Below the pieces are notes generated by a model. That model ran no database searches. It was not told the DNA's origin and worked only from the letters and a program-made list of their open reading frames with translations. A stretch of 22,101 bases of DNA from assembly GCA_964388085.1 (NCBI GenBank), contig CAYLZW010000070.1, positions 1-22,101 on the forward strand, in the 5' to 3' direction. Within the stretch, counting starts at the first letter, position 1. Each line of letters opens with the position of its first letter. The position numbers and the translations under genes are program-made. The stretch is from CAYLZW01 sp964388085 (GTDB taxonomy: Bacteria > Myxococcota > UBA727 > CAYLZW01). Positions 1 to 6,104 of this stretch are shown here, one piece after another.

Positions 1-382
1 TGCGGTAGCGCTCGTCGGCGCCCGCGTAGACGTCCATCACGTAGACGTCGCGGTTTTGGAAATACGCCTGCACCTTGCGCTGCAGCCAGTCGAAGTGTGC
101 CTCGTCGATGGGACGGTTGATGTCACCCCAGGCGACCTTGTCGTGGCTGGCCTGGTCGTCGACGGTGAACTTGTCCTTGGCCGCGCGGCCGGTGTGTTTG
201 CCGGTCTTGACGACGAGCGGGCCGCGGTGGCTGATGTGCCCCTCGCCGCGGCGAATGGCCTCTTCATAGAGCGCTGCCGTCGGCAGGTTCCAATATTCGT
301 GACGGAGGTTCGTCAGGCTGTGCAGCCCGAGGCCGTGCTGGGAGAAGACGGGACCACTCTTGTGGGGGATGGGGTCGGCCAT
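1..382 (-). CDS. pckA: Phosphoenolpyruvate carboxykinase (ATP), N-terminal part
   Basis: Only the first 127 codons are inside the window; the gene runs off the left edge. PckA converts oxaloacetate and ATP to PEP, CO2 and ADP at the entry to gluconeogenesis in the cytoplasm. The visible N-terminus matches the family closely: LTNLRHEYWNLPTAALYEEA, then a GEGHISHRGPLVVKTGKHTG segment followed by RAAKDKF, as in bacterial ATP-type PEPCKs and unlike the GTP type. It continues in frame through a W..IN.P..E..F..L..K..AYF pattern to the edge. The start is supported by GGAGG six bases upstream of ATG. The catalytic P-loop region is outside the window, so completeness cannot be judged. It is separated from the next minus-strand gene by about 260 bp, so it is probably transcribed on its own. 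Identification is by recognised conserved sequence. Confidence 0.93.
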   Translation of the reverse strand, partial: MADPIPHKSGPVFSQHGLGLHSLTNLRHEYWNLPTAALYEEAIRRGEGHISHRGPLVVKTGKHTGRAAKDKFTVDDQASHDKVAWGDINRPIDEAHFDWLQRKVQAYFQNRDVYVMDVYAGADERYR

Positions 383-643
383 GAGAAACCTCCGAGAGCG
401 CCGATCGATCGGAACACGTCGGGCGCGGAGTAGGGGTACCTCTGAGGCTCTAAGCCCTCGACGTGCGCTCGTCCAGCGGGACGCGCACCCTGCATGCGAT
501 CCGCCGCTCGGCGTCCTCGTTTGGGCGCCGCCCGCTGCACGCGCTGCGTCAGAGAGCAGCGCGTGCGCCGTCGCGACCAAGGCTGGCTGGGGGCCGCGCG
601 TCGAGCTGTGTCCGTGCGGGGAGGCGCGCAGCCCCTCGAGAGC
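383..643. other. Intergenic region between marR and pckA
   Basis: No coding frame here looks like a protein. It presumably holds the pckA promoter on the minus strand. A short self-complementary CGATCGATCG run sits close to the pckA start, and GGAGG precedes the start codon. I see no convincing T-tract terminator for the upstream marR gene. Confidence 0.5.
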
Positions 644-1093
644 TCAGCCGAGCGGTAGGCCGAGCTTCTTGCAGAGGGCGCCGAGCTGGTCTTGTTCGTC
701 GGCGCTGAGGCCGCTGAAGGCCTCGACGATGCGACCGAGGTGCTGTGGGAAAACACGCTCGATGAGCGCCGTGCCCTCGTCGGTGAGCTGCACGGTGACG
801 AAGCGTCGATCGTCGGTGTTGCGCACGCGCGCGACCAGGCCGCGCTTCTCGAGGTTGTCGACGACGAGCGTGACGTTGCCGCCGGACTTCAGCAGCTTCT
901 GCCCGATGGCCTTCTGGCACAGCGGCCCGAGGTGGTAGAGCGCCTCGAGCGTGCCGAACTGGCTGATGGTCAGCTTCACCGTCGACAGCTCGCTGATGAG
1001 GCGTGCGTTCACCGACTCCGAGGCGCGCATGAGCTTGATGTAGGCGTTCAAGGCCCGCACCTCCTTCGCCGTGCCCTTGTGGTGCGTTCCCAT
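644..1093 (-). CDS. MarR-family winged-helix transcriptional regulator
   Basis: A 149-residue protein of usual MarR length. After an N-terminal helix comes a dimerisation helix, then LTISQFGTLEALYHLGPLCQ, a recognition-helix region (GQKLLKSGGNVTLVVDNLEK), and the beta-wing pattern GLVARVRNTDDRRFVTVQLT, in which the N-T-D-D-R-R wing motif is diagnostic for the family. A C-terminal dimerisation helix ends in KKLGLPLG. MarR proteins are dimeric repressors, often relieved by small aromatic ligands or oxidants. The start chosen is the ATG with GGAGG four bases upstream; an in-frame ATG seven codons earlier is also possible. It lies 152 bp downstream of a YceI-family gene on the same strand, with a perfect palindrome in the gap. 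I infer that it regulates itself and yceI. The ligand is unknown; no Cys pair typical of OhrR-type sensing was noticed. Confidence 0.9.
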   Translation of the reverse strand: MGTHHKGTAKEVRALNAYIKLMRASESVNARLISELSTVKLTISQFGTLEALYHLGPLCQKAIGQKLLKSGGNVTLVVDNLEKRGLVARVRNTDDRRFVTVQLTDEGTALIERVFPQHLGRIVEAFSGLSADEQDQLGALCKKLGLPLG

Positions 1094-1195
1094 CACGCCT
1101 CCGCTGCCCATGTCCGGTCGAGCAGCGAACGCCGCGCCCCTCGCGCGAGCAAAGAGAGCAGGGGCGCGGCCCTCGGTCAACGTCGGGCCCGGCCA

Positions 1196-1220
1196 AGACA
1201 CGGGCTAAGACACCGTGTCT
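1196..1220. promoter_or_regulatory. Perfect palindrome between yceI and marR, candidate MarR operator
   Basis: AGACACCGTGTCT (1208-1220) has two 6-bp arms around one central base. A further AGACACGG copy at 1196-1203 is inverted to CCGTGTCT with a 9-bp spacer. MarR proteins bind palindromes of this size near their own promoters, so autoregulation is the leading idea. The 8-bp inverted repeat could instead form an RNA hairpin after yceI, although no T-tract follows on the minus strand. Confidence 0.5.
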
Positions 1221-1245
1221 CGAGCGGCCCGACGCCGGCTTTTGC

Positions 1246-1881
1246 TCAGGACTTCGTCGGGGCAGCGGCCGGCACGAGCTCGATGTCGAGCACGATCTTG
1301 ACCTCGTCACCGACGAGGACGCCGCCCTTCTCGAGCGCCTTGTTCCAGGTCAGCCCGAAGTCCTTGCGGCTGATGGTGGTCGTCGCGGTGCCGCCGCGGT
1401 GCGCGTTGCCCCAGGGGTCCGTGTAGCTCTGCTCGAAGCCCTCCACGTCGAGGGTGACAGGCTTCGTGACGCCGCGGATGGTGAGGTCACCCTTCACCTT
1501 GTACTTGCCCTTGCCCACCTTCTTGGTGGCGCCCTGCTTCGAGACGAACGTCAGCGTCGGGTGCTTGTCGCTGTCGAAGAAGTCGGGCGAGCGCAGGTGG
1601 CCGTCGCGCTTCTCCTCGTTGGTGTCGATGGACTTCGTCTGGATGACGACGTCCACGGCGAGCGACTTGGCGAGATCCTTCTCGTCGAGCTTGATGGTGC
1701 CCTTGAACTCGTTGAAGCGGCCCTTCACGTCGCTGACCATCATGTGCCGGACGCGGAAGCCCACGTCGGTGTGGGCGGTGTCGAGCTGCCAGCTCTGCTC
1801 GGCGGCGAGCGCGGCGCCGGGCAGCGAGAGGGCGGCGACCAGGGCGAGCGTGAAAGGGGTCTTCAGCAGCGAGCGGGACAT
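1246..1881 (-). CDS. YceI-family exported lipid-binding-type protein
   Basis: A 211-residue protein with a Sec signal peptide (K7, hydrophobic core about residues 9-24, cleavage near ALA|AEQ) and a YceI lipocalin-like beta-barrel. Family features visible are WQLDTAHTDVGFRVRHMMVS at the mature N-terminus, VKGRFNEFKGTI, then IQTKSIDTNEEKRDGHLRSP and DFFDSDKHPTLTF, followed by VKGDLTIRGVTKPVTLDVE. These are hallmark blocks of YceI proteins, which are periplasmic and bind isoprenoid or other amphipathic ligands in the members studied. The start has AGGAGG four bases upstream. It is the first gene of a likely yceI-marR unit and is preceded by an AT-rich, promoter-like stretch. The length is normal and nothing is missing. 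The physiological ligand cannot be deduced from sequence. Confidence 0.93.
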   Translation of the reverse strand: MSRSLLKTPFTLALVAALSLPGAALAAEQSWQLDTAHTDVGFRVRHMMVSDVKGRFNEFKGTIKLDEKDLAKSLAVDVVIQTKSIDTNEEKRDGHLRSPDFFDSDKHPTLTFVSKQGATKKVGKGKYKVKGDLTIRGVTKPVTLDVEGFEQSYTDPWGNAHRGGTATTTISRKDFGLTWNKALEKGGVLVGDEVKIVLDIELVPAAAPTKS

Positions 1882-1906
1882 GGAGCCTCCTATGCGTTCA
1901 ACCGCA

Positions 1907-1940
1907 TCAGTCTAAATGACTTGATATTGAACGATTGAAG
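1907..1940 (-). promoter_or_regulatory. AT-rich promoter/operator-like segment upstream of yceI
   Basis: This stretch is markedly AT-rich against a strongly GC-rich background and lies just upstream of the yceI ribosome-binding site. On the plus strand it contains TTGAT at 1921, TTGAA at 1927 and TTGAA at 1935, spaced 6 and 8 bp apart, so the minus strand reads as tandem TTCAAT boxes. A TTCAAT/TAGACT pair on the minus strand could serve as -35/-10, but the 19-bp spacing is long. Repressor binding here by the adjacent MarR protein is inferred. Confidence 0.4.
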
Positions 1941-1965
1941 CGAGACCTATGTAACGCTCCCGTGG

Positions 1966-1995
1966 GGGGAGGCAAGCAGATCCTTCCGCCTCCCC
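1966..1995. terminator. Hairpin downstream of msrB, weak terminator candidate
   Basis: GGGGAGGC at 1966-1973 is perfectly complementary to GCCTCCCC at 1988-1995 with a 14-base loop. It sits about 40 bases after the msrB stop. No T-run follows on the minus strand, so intrinsic termination is doubtful. Confidence 0.3.
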
Positions 1996-2036
1996 GGGAA
2001 CCAGGCAGAACATCAAATAAAAACGGGTGCTTGCGA

Positions 2037-2465
2037 CTAAAGCGACTCGCTCGACGCCGCGGCCGGCTCGAAGGAGAGCGACGCCGAGTTGATGCAGTAG
2101 CGCAGACCGGTCGGGCGCGGGCCGTCCGGGAAGCGATGGCCGAGGTGCGCGTCACAGCGGGCGCACAGGGCCTCCTCGCGGACCATGCCGTGGCTGGTGT
2201 CGGTCTCGATCTTCACGACGTCCGGGCCCACGGGCTGAAAGAAGCTCGGCCAGCCGCTGCCCGACTCGTACTTGGTGCCGGACTCGAACAACAGCGCCTT
2301 GCAGCACACGCAGCGGTACTTGCCGGCGCGCTTCTCCTCGTAGAAGCAGCCCGTGAAGGCCGGCTCGGTGCCCTTCTGGCGCGCGCAGCGGAACTGCTCG
2401 GGGGTGAGCTCCGCCCGCCACTCCTCGTCGCTCTTGCTGATCTTGTCGAAAGCGTTGTCGCTCAT
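2037..2465 (-). CDS. msrB: Peptide-methionine (R)-S-oxide reductase MsrB
   Basis: A 142-residue cytoplasmic enzyme that reduces methionine-R-sulfoxide in oxidised proteins, regenerated by thioredoxin. The sequence shows the complete MsrB fold: the zinc-binding pairs C52-x-x-C55 (CVCC) and C101-x-x-C104 (CARC), the substrate-pocket block SGSGWPSFFQPV around residues 68-79, HLGHRFPDGP at 107-116, and the catalytic cysteine C124 in LRYCINSASL. Length is typical for a single-domain enzyme without MsrA fusion or signal peptide. The start is fixed by an AGGAGAGGGAG purine tract just upstream of ATG. C27 and C40 are further cysteines near the N-terminus; either might act as the resolving residue, but I cannot tell. 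It is divergent from the next gene across a 127-bp gap that should hold both promoters. Confidence 0.96.
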   Translation of the reverse strand: MSDNAFDKISKSDEEWRAELTPEQFRCARQKGTEPAFTGCFYEEKRAGKYRCVCCKALLFESGTKYESGSGWPSFFQPVGPDVVKIETDTSHGMVREEALCARCDAHLGHRFPDGPRPTGLRYCINSASLSFEPAAASSESL

Positions 2466-2592
2466 GGCCGCTCCCTCTCCTTCGATTCGGTTTACGCCCG
2501 CAAGCGTAGCGACGTCGAGGCTGCGCGGCACCTGTCCAGAGGCGTCGGCGCCCGCGATGTGGTACCAGAAGGTGACCGCCAAGGAGCCGCCC

Positions 2593-3126
2593 ATGCCCGT
2601 CGAGAGCTCCGTGCAGCGCGCGGCCCGTCTGCTGAACGGACGAGAGCCCCAGATCGCCGCCGCCGTCGCGCGCCAGCTCAAACGCACGGTGCCGCGCTAC
2701 GCCGACGTCGAGCGGCAGGCCATGGAGCGGAACATCTCCGCCATCCTGAAGGGCCTGCAGCGCCTCCTGGCGAAGGGCGACGAGCGCACGCTGCGCCGCA
2801 TCGTCGATGACGTCGCTCAGCTGCGCAGCGCGACCGGCTTCGGCGTCGACGAGGTCATCGTGGCGGGCCTGTGCTTTTTGCCGGTGCTGCGCCGCTTCCT
2901 CGTCGAGAACGACAGCGACATCGAGGCCGGCCTGGCCGCCTTCGAGGCCCTCGAGGCGGTGGCGCTGCCGATGTTCGGCCACATCGCCATGTACTACCGC
3001 GACCTCGCCGACCTCACCGATCCCGGGCTCGCCGAGGTGAAGTGGAGCGCGATCTCGTTCCCCCTCAGCATCGAGTCCGTCGAGGACGACGAGGACACGC
3101 TGCGCACGAAGCGCCCGGCTCGCTGA
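2593..3126 (+). CDS. All-helical protein, possibly RsbRD-N-like sensor domain
   Basis: A 177-residue, apparently soluble, mostly helical protein with no signal peptide. The central part (about residues 15-145) alternates amphipathic helices: LKRTVPRYADVERQAMERNI, a DERTLRRIVDD helix, then GFGVDEVIVAGLCFLPVLRR and a final helix with MFGHIAMYYRDL. This pattern loosely resembles the N-terminal sensory domain of RsbT co-antagonist (RsbRD) proteins, but no STAS domain follows. The resemblance is from memory of the family and is weak. The start at ATG is chosen because AAGGAG lies six bases upstream; the frame is open further upstream but overlaps the msrB promoter region and msrB itself. The acidic C-terminus (VEDDEDTLRT) is probably disordered. 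It converges on the next gene with only 30 bp between them. Function is unknown. Confidence 0.7.
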   Translation: MPVESSVQRAARLLNGREPQIAAAVARQLKRTVPRYADVERQAMERNISAILKGLQRLLAKGDERTLRRIVDDVAQLRSATGFGVDEVIVAGLCFLPVLRRFLVENDSDIEAGLAAFEALEAVALPMFGHIAMYYRDLADLTDPGLAEVKWSAISFPLSIESVEDDEDTLRTKRPAR

Positions 3127-3156
3127 GCGGAGGGCTCCGCTCGCGCGCGACGGGTG

Positions 3157-3711
3157 TCAGCCCTCGCCCGTGTCGTCCGTGTCGTCCGTGTCGTCCGCGT
3201 CGCCCGTGTCCGCGGGGGCCTTGGCCAGGCGCGCGAGCGGTCCTCCCGGAACCGAGCCCTTCGGCCTGGCGCCGCTCTCGAGAGCCCTGAGGGAGGCGGG
3301 CGCACGTCCGTCGCCGAGGAAGGCCGCGAACGCCTTCTCGTTGCCCGTGCCGCCCGCGAGGAGCTCCTCGCGGACGAACGACTGAAACGCCAACAGCAGC
3401 TCCGGGTTTATCGGGTGCGCGTCGTAGTAGCGCTCCACCGCCAGGGCGACGTCGTCGGGCGGAGCGTTCACGTCCACGCCCGCGCGGGCGGCGAACAGGC
3501 CGAGCAGGCGCACCACCGCGTCCGGCAGCTCGGCGCGCGCCTCGGCCGTGGGAGCGACGCTCAGAAACACGAGGGGCAGGAAGTGCAGGACGTCCTCGTC
3601 CCGAAAGCGCGGCCTGCCGTCCTCGTCACGGCGCTCGAGGACGGAGAGCAGCCGGGCCGCGCGCTGCAGCTCGTCCGACGTCGGCTCTCGGAGCTCGTCC
3701 TCGTCCCTCAT
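3157..3711 (-). CDS. Hypothetical protein with acidic repeat tail
   Basis: A 184-residue protein that I do not recognise. The N-terminal half is charged and helical (RDEDELREPTSDELQRAARL), followed by a hydrophobic segment around FLPLVFLSVAPTAEARAELP and a helical middle (FQSFVREELLAG). There is no signal peptide or clear membrane span. The C-terminus is a low-complexity acidic tail encoded by a 9-bp tandem repeat, ending in T-D-D repeats. Start choice is tentative: the ATG has no strong Shine-Dalgarno, and the frame is open upstream for 39 codons of unlikely composition. Codon usage and the lack of a better overlapping frame support it as real. It is convergent with the helical protein gene at 2593 and follows another small minus-strand gene. 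Confidence 0.65.
   Translation of the reverse strand: MRDEDELREPTSDELQRAARLLSVLERRDEDGRPRFRDEDVLHFLPLVFLSVAPTAEARAELPDAVVRLLGLFAARAGVDVNAPPDDVALAVERYYDAHPINPELLLAFQSFVREELLAGGTGNEKAFAAFLGDGRAPASLRALESGARPKGSVPGGPLARLAKAPADTGDADDTDDTDDTGEG
3170..3205. repeat. 9-bp tandem repeat (three perfect copies plus one degenerate)
   Basis: GTGTCGTCC is repeated perfectly at 3170, 3179 and 3188, followed by the degenerate copy GCGTCGCCC. It lies inside the 3' end of the minus-strand gene and encodes an Asp/Thr-rich tail. Copy number could vary between strains without breaking the frame. Confidence 0.85.
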
Positions 3712-3875
3712 CCGCCGGAGGGTTAGCCCGTTGTCGGAGCCGGAAAAAGGCACGTCACACGCGCCACTGCCTCGAGAGCCCCCGAATGTGACGCATGCCC
3801 ACGCCGGTGACGGCAGGGCACCGGGCACAGGGCAAGGGGCAAAGGGAGGGCTTGTGTCCCCTTGGGGGATACGCC

Positions 3876-4115
3876 CTAGTCAGCCTTGCTGCGGCGCTCG
3901 GCGACGAGGACTGCACCTTCGAGGAGGGCTCGCGAGAGCGCGTCGAGGGACGCTTGCGAGACCCCGAGCAGCGAGGCCGGAACGAGCGGACGCTCGCTGG
4001 CGAGCTCGAGGAGCTTCTGGCCCCGCACCCTGGCGTCGCTCACGGCGTTCGGCTCCGCGCCGGCGGCGGTCTGCACCGTGTTCGATGAGCCTGTGCTGGG
4101 GGACCGGACCTTCAT
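3876..4115 (-). CDS. Small hypothetical protein
   Basis: A 79-residue frame starting at ATG with a GAGGCGAGGG purine-rich stretch just upstream. The first 30 residues are Ser/Thr/Ala-rich (VRSPSTGSSNTVQTAAG), and the rest forms two probable helices (QKLLELASERPLVPASLLG, then ASLDALSRALLEGAVLVA). No motif, signal peptide or membrane span is recognised. Other frames across this stretch are also open but have less protein-like composition. It precedes the minus-strand gene that ends at 3157, with about 160 bp between. Whether it is expressed is uncertain. Confidence 0.45.
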   Translation of the reverse strand: MKVRSPSTGSSNTVQTAAGAEPNAVSDARVRGQKLLELASERPLVPASLLGVSQASLDALSRALLEGAVLVAERRSKAD

Positions 4116-4328
4116 CTGCCCTCGCCTCTTCGCGCGTGCCGTCCGCGGGACCGACCGGCGCCCGCGTTCAGGCAATCTACCCAGAGCCCACGCGCTTTGG
4201 AGCGGTTTTTTGGCGCCCGCCATCGGGTCGGCGGGAGCCCATGCGACAGCGCCACGGGAGGCGGCGCGGCGGAGCGCGGGTGTTCGCGAGCGGGGCAGTC
4301 GTTGCGCGCTTTTCGAGGTCGGCCGAGG
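4116..4328. other. Divergent intergenic region
   Basis: This lies between the small minus-strand gene and the plus-strand coiled-coil gene and must contain promoters for both. A GGTTTTTTGG run stands out at about 4203 against the GC-rich background. I find no convincing -35/-10 pair and no open frame with protein-like composition. Confidence 0.4.
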
Positions 4329-4344
4329 CCGGTGATATCACCGG
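4329..4344. promoter_or_regulatory. Perfect 16-bp palindrome abutting a start codon
   Basis: CCGGTGATATCACCGG is perfectly self-complementary and ends three bases before the ATG at 4348, occupying the place of the ribosome-binding site. As DNA it fits a dimeric repressor operator. As RNA it has no loop to fold cleanly, so a DNA-binding role is more likely. I did not notice a second copy in this window. The encoded protein ends in a winged-helix-like segment, so autoregulation is possible. Confidence 0.55.
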
Positions 4345-4347
4345 GTT

Positions 4348-5913
4348 ATGGACGATCTCAGCGCACCCGATCTCAGCGCGCCCGAAGGGGCGTCCGACGC
4401 CTCGCCCTCCGCGCCCGATCGCGCGACGTCGCTGTCCGCTCGTCTCAGCGAGGCGCTGACCGCCGTCGGGATCGCCGTCAGGCGCCGGGAGGCCGAGATC
4501 GAGCTCATCGATCGCACGCTGGCTGCCTCGTCGGACGCCCAGTCCGCGGCCGCGCAAAAGGCCGCCGAGCGCATGGCTCGCGTGCGCGCCGAGCACGCCG
4601 ATGAGCTGTCCTTGATGCAGCGCGCGCGGCGGGCGCTCGAGGACGCGACCAGCGACGCCGGAGAGCTCAGCTACCAGCTCGACACGCACGTCGAGCAGAG
4701 CGGCGCGGCCGCGCACGAAGCCGAGGAGCTGCGCCGCACCGTCGCTGGGCTCCGGTCCGAGATCGTCGAGCAGCGCTCGCGCGTCACGGAGACCGAAGCG
4801 TTCGTGATCGCGCTCGGCGACGAGCTCGAGGAGGCGAAGCGAAGCCTGACGGCTCGCGAGCGCGAGCTCGAGCAGGCCGGCGACGAGGTCGCCGCCCGGG
4901 AACGAGAGCTCGCTGAGCTGCGCAAGGAGCTCGCGGTCAAGACACGCGAGGCCGAAGAGCTCGGACGCTTGATGGGCGCGTTCACGGCAGCAGACGCAGC
5001 CAGCAGCGCTGACGACGTCGTCGCGAACGGAGATCGAGAGGAGGCGGAAGGCGAGCCACCCGCCCCGCCGGACGCGCCCGAACCACCGGTGGCAGCGGCC
5101 GTTCCCGAGGCGAAGCCCACGGCGCTGCCGCGCTTCGCCGAGGCGCCGGACATCGACATCCCCGTGCCGCTCGTCGAAGACGCCATGGACGAGATGGCGG
5201 GTGTCGATGCCATGCCGGCGCCGGACTCCGCGCGCGCGGGGCCGCAGGACGACGCCAATGAGGCGGAAGCGAGCGCCGACGCTGCGTTCGAGGCGCTCGA
5301 CCGCGCCAGCGGCGCCGCCGACGACGACCCCCCCGGCGCCGCGGACCCGAGCGGGCCGGCGGCGAGCGCCGACGCGCACGACGGCGACGGCGACGCCGAC
5401 GACGAGTCTCGCGCGAGCGAGCCCAAAGGGGGCTCCGCGCAGGGCGACGACGACATCGACCTCGGTGTAGAGGTCGCGAGCGAGCCCGCCGACGACGCGA
5501 GCGCGGCGGCTCCAGACGACGTGGACGATGCCGCCCCGGACGCTCCCGTCGACATCTCGGTCGACGATTGGGGCGCCGTGGTCGAGCCCGAGGCGGCTGC
5601 CGTGGCCCTGCCCGGCCCTGCTACGGACGCGCGCGCCGCCGTCGACGGCGAGCTGCAAGCCTACTTGAGCGCCATGGGTGACGACGAAGAGAAGGGCGCG
5701 CCGCCGTCCGCGGACGCGTTGTTCAAGGCGACCTCCGACATCGCCTCGTTCCAATGCGGCTCGCCGGAAGAGATCCGCCTCGCGGGCGCGCTGCAGCTCC
5801 AGTCCTGGCGCCCGTCCGAGCTCGCCCAGCTCATCGGCATGAAGGAGGACGTCGTGCGCGCCAAGCTCGCGACCTATCACGAGCGCGGCCTCGTCGAGAT
5901 CATCCGCGCCTGA
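4348..5913 (+). CDS. Coiled-coil protein with acidic linker and C-terminal winged-helix-like segment
   Basis: A 521-residue protein, not recognised as a named family. Three regions are visible. Residues about 25-210 are dense in Glu, Arg, Ala and Leu with heptad-like spacing (AEELRRTVAGLRSEIVEQ; ARERELAELRKELAVKTRE), indicating a long coiled coil. Residues about 215-435 are an Ala/Asp/Pro/Glu-rich, low-complexity acidic linker, surely disordered. The last about 80 residues are folded: LQAYLSAMG, then EEIRLAGALQLQSWRPSELA, QLIGMKEDVVRAKLATYHER and GLVEIIRA, with the helix-turn-helix plus beta-end rhythm of a winged helix. There is no signal peptide. ATG is the first start in frame but lacks a clear Shine-Dalgarno, because a palindrome sits there. 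A large opposite-strand frame is an artefact of composition. A role in DNA binding or scaffolding is inferred only. Confidence 0.8.
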   Translation: MDDLSAPDLSAPEGASDASPSAPDRATSLSARLSEALTAVGIAVRRREAEIELIDRTLAASSDAQSAAAQKAAERMARVRAEHADELSLMQRARRALEDATSDAGELSYQLDTHVEQSGAAAHEAEELRRTVAGLRSEIVEQRSRVTETEAFVIALGDELEEAKRSLTARERELEQAGDEVAARERELAELRKELAVKTREAEELGRLMGAFTAADAASSADDVVANGDREEAEGEPPAPPDAPEPPVAAAVPEAKPTALPRFAEAPDIDIPVPLVEDAMDEMAGVDAMPAPDSARAGPQDDANEAEASADAAFEALDRASGAADDDPPGAADPSGPAASADAHDGDGDADDESRASEPKGGSAQGDDDIDLGVEVASEPADDASAAAPDDVDDAAPDAPVDISVDDWGAVVEPEAAAVALPGPATDARAAVDGELQAYLSAMGDDEEKGAPPSADALFKATSDIASFQCGSPEEIRLAGALQLQSWRPSELAQLIGMKEDVVRAKLATYHERGLVEIIRA

Positions 5914-5942
5914 CGACGCTGCCGGTGCTACCTCGATGATCT

Positions 5943-5977
5943 CGCGCGAAGCGTGTCGAATCAGACACGAGAGCGCG
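5943..5977 (+). terminator. Hairpin after the coiled-coil gene, possible terminator or operator
   Basis: CGTGTC (5952-5957) pairs with GACACG (5964-5969) across a 6-base loop, and an outer CGCGC/GCGCG pair (5943-5947, 5973-5977) can extend the stem past small internal mismatches. It lies 30 bases after the stop codon. No T-tract follows. The GTGTC/GACAC arms recall the arms of the palindrome near marR, but the spacing differs. Confidence 0.35.
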
Positions 5978-6104
5978 TGGACGTTGGTCCACATTCGCTA
6001 CCGGAGCGTGCCGTTCTGACAAGAATCGGTGCGGACGACTCGCGCTCCGTGCATCAGGCATGATTGTCGCTTCAGGGCGGCCACCCCACCACGAGGTGCC
6101 GTCC

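Noticed and set aside
2353..2592. Longer N-terminus for the helical protein gene
   Set aside because: It would overlap the msrB coding region antisense, and AAGGAG is correctly placed only for the ATG at 2593.
3170..3205. Possible CRISPR-like array
   Set aside because: Units are 9 bp with no spacers and lie inside a coding frame.
4177..5994. 605-residue minus-strand open frame opposite the coiled-coil gene
   Set aside because: Arg/Val/Gly-rich with no domain logic; it mirrors the third-position GC bias of the plus-strand gene, whose coiled coil and folded C-terminus are convincing.
6060..6104. Upstream ATG for the VIT/VWA protein
   Set aside because: It adds 15 residues before the arginine-containing signal peptide, while the later ATG has GAGGTG at useful distance.
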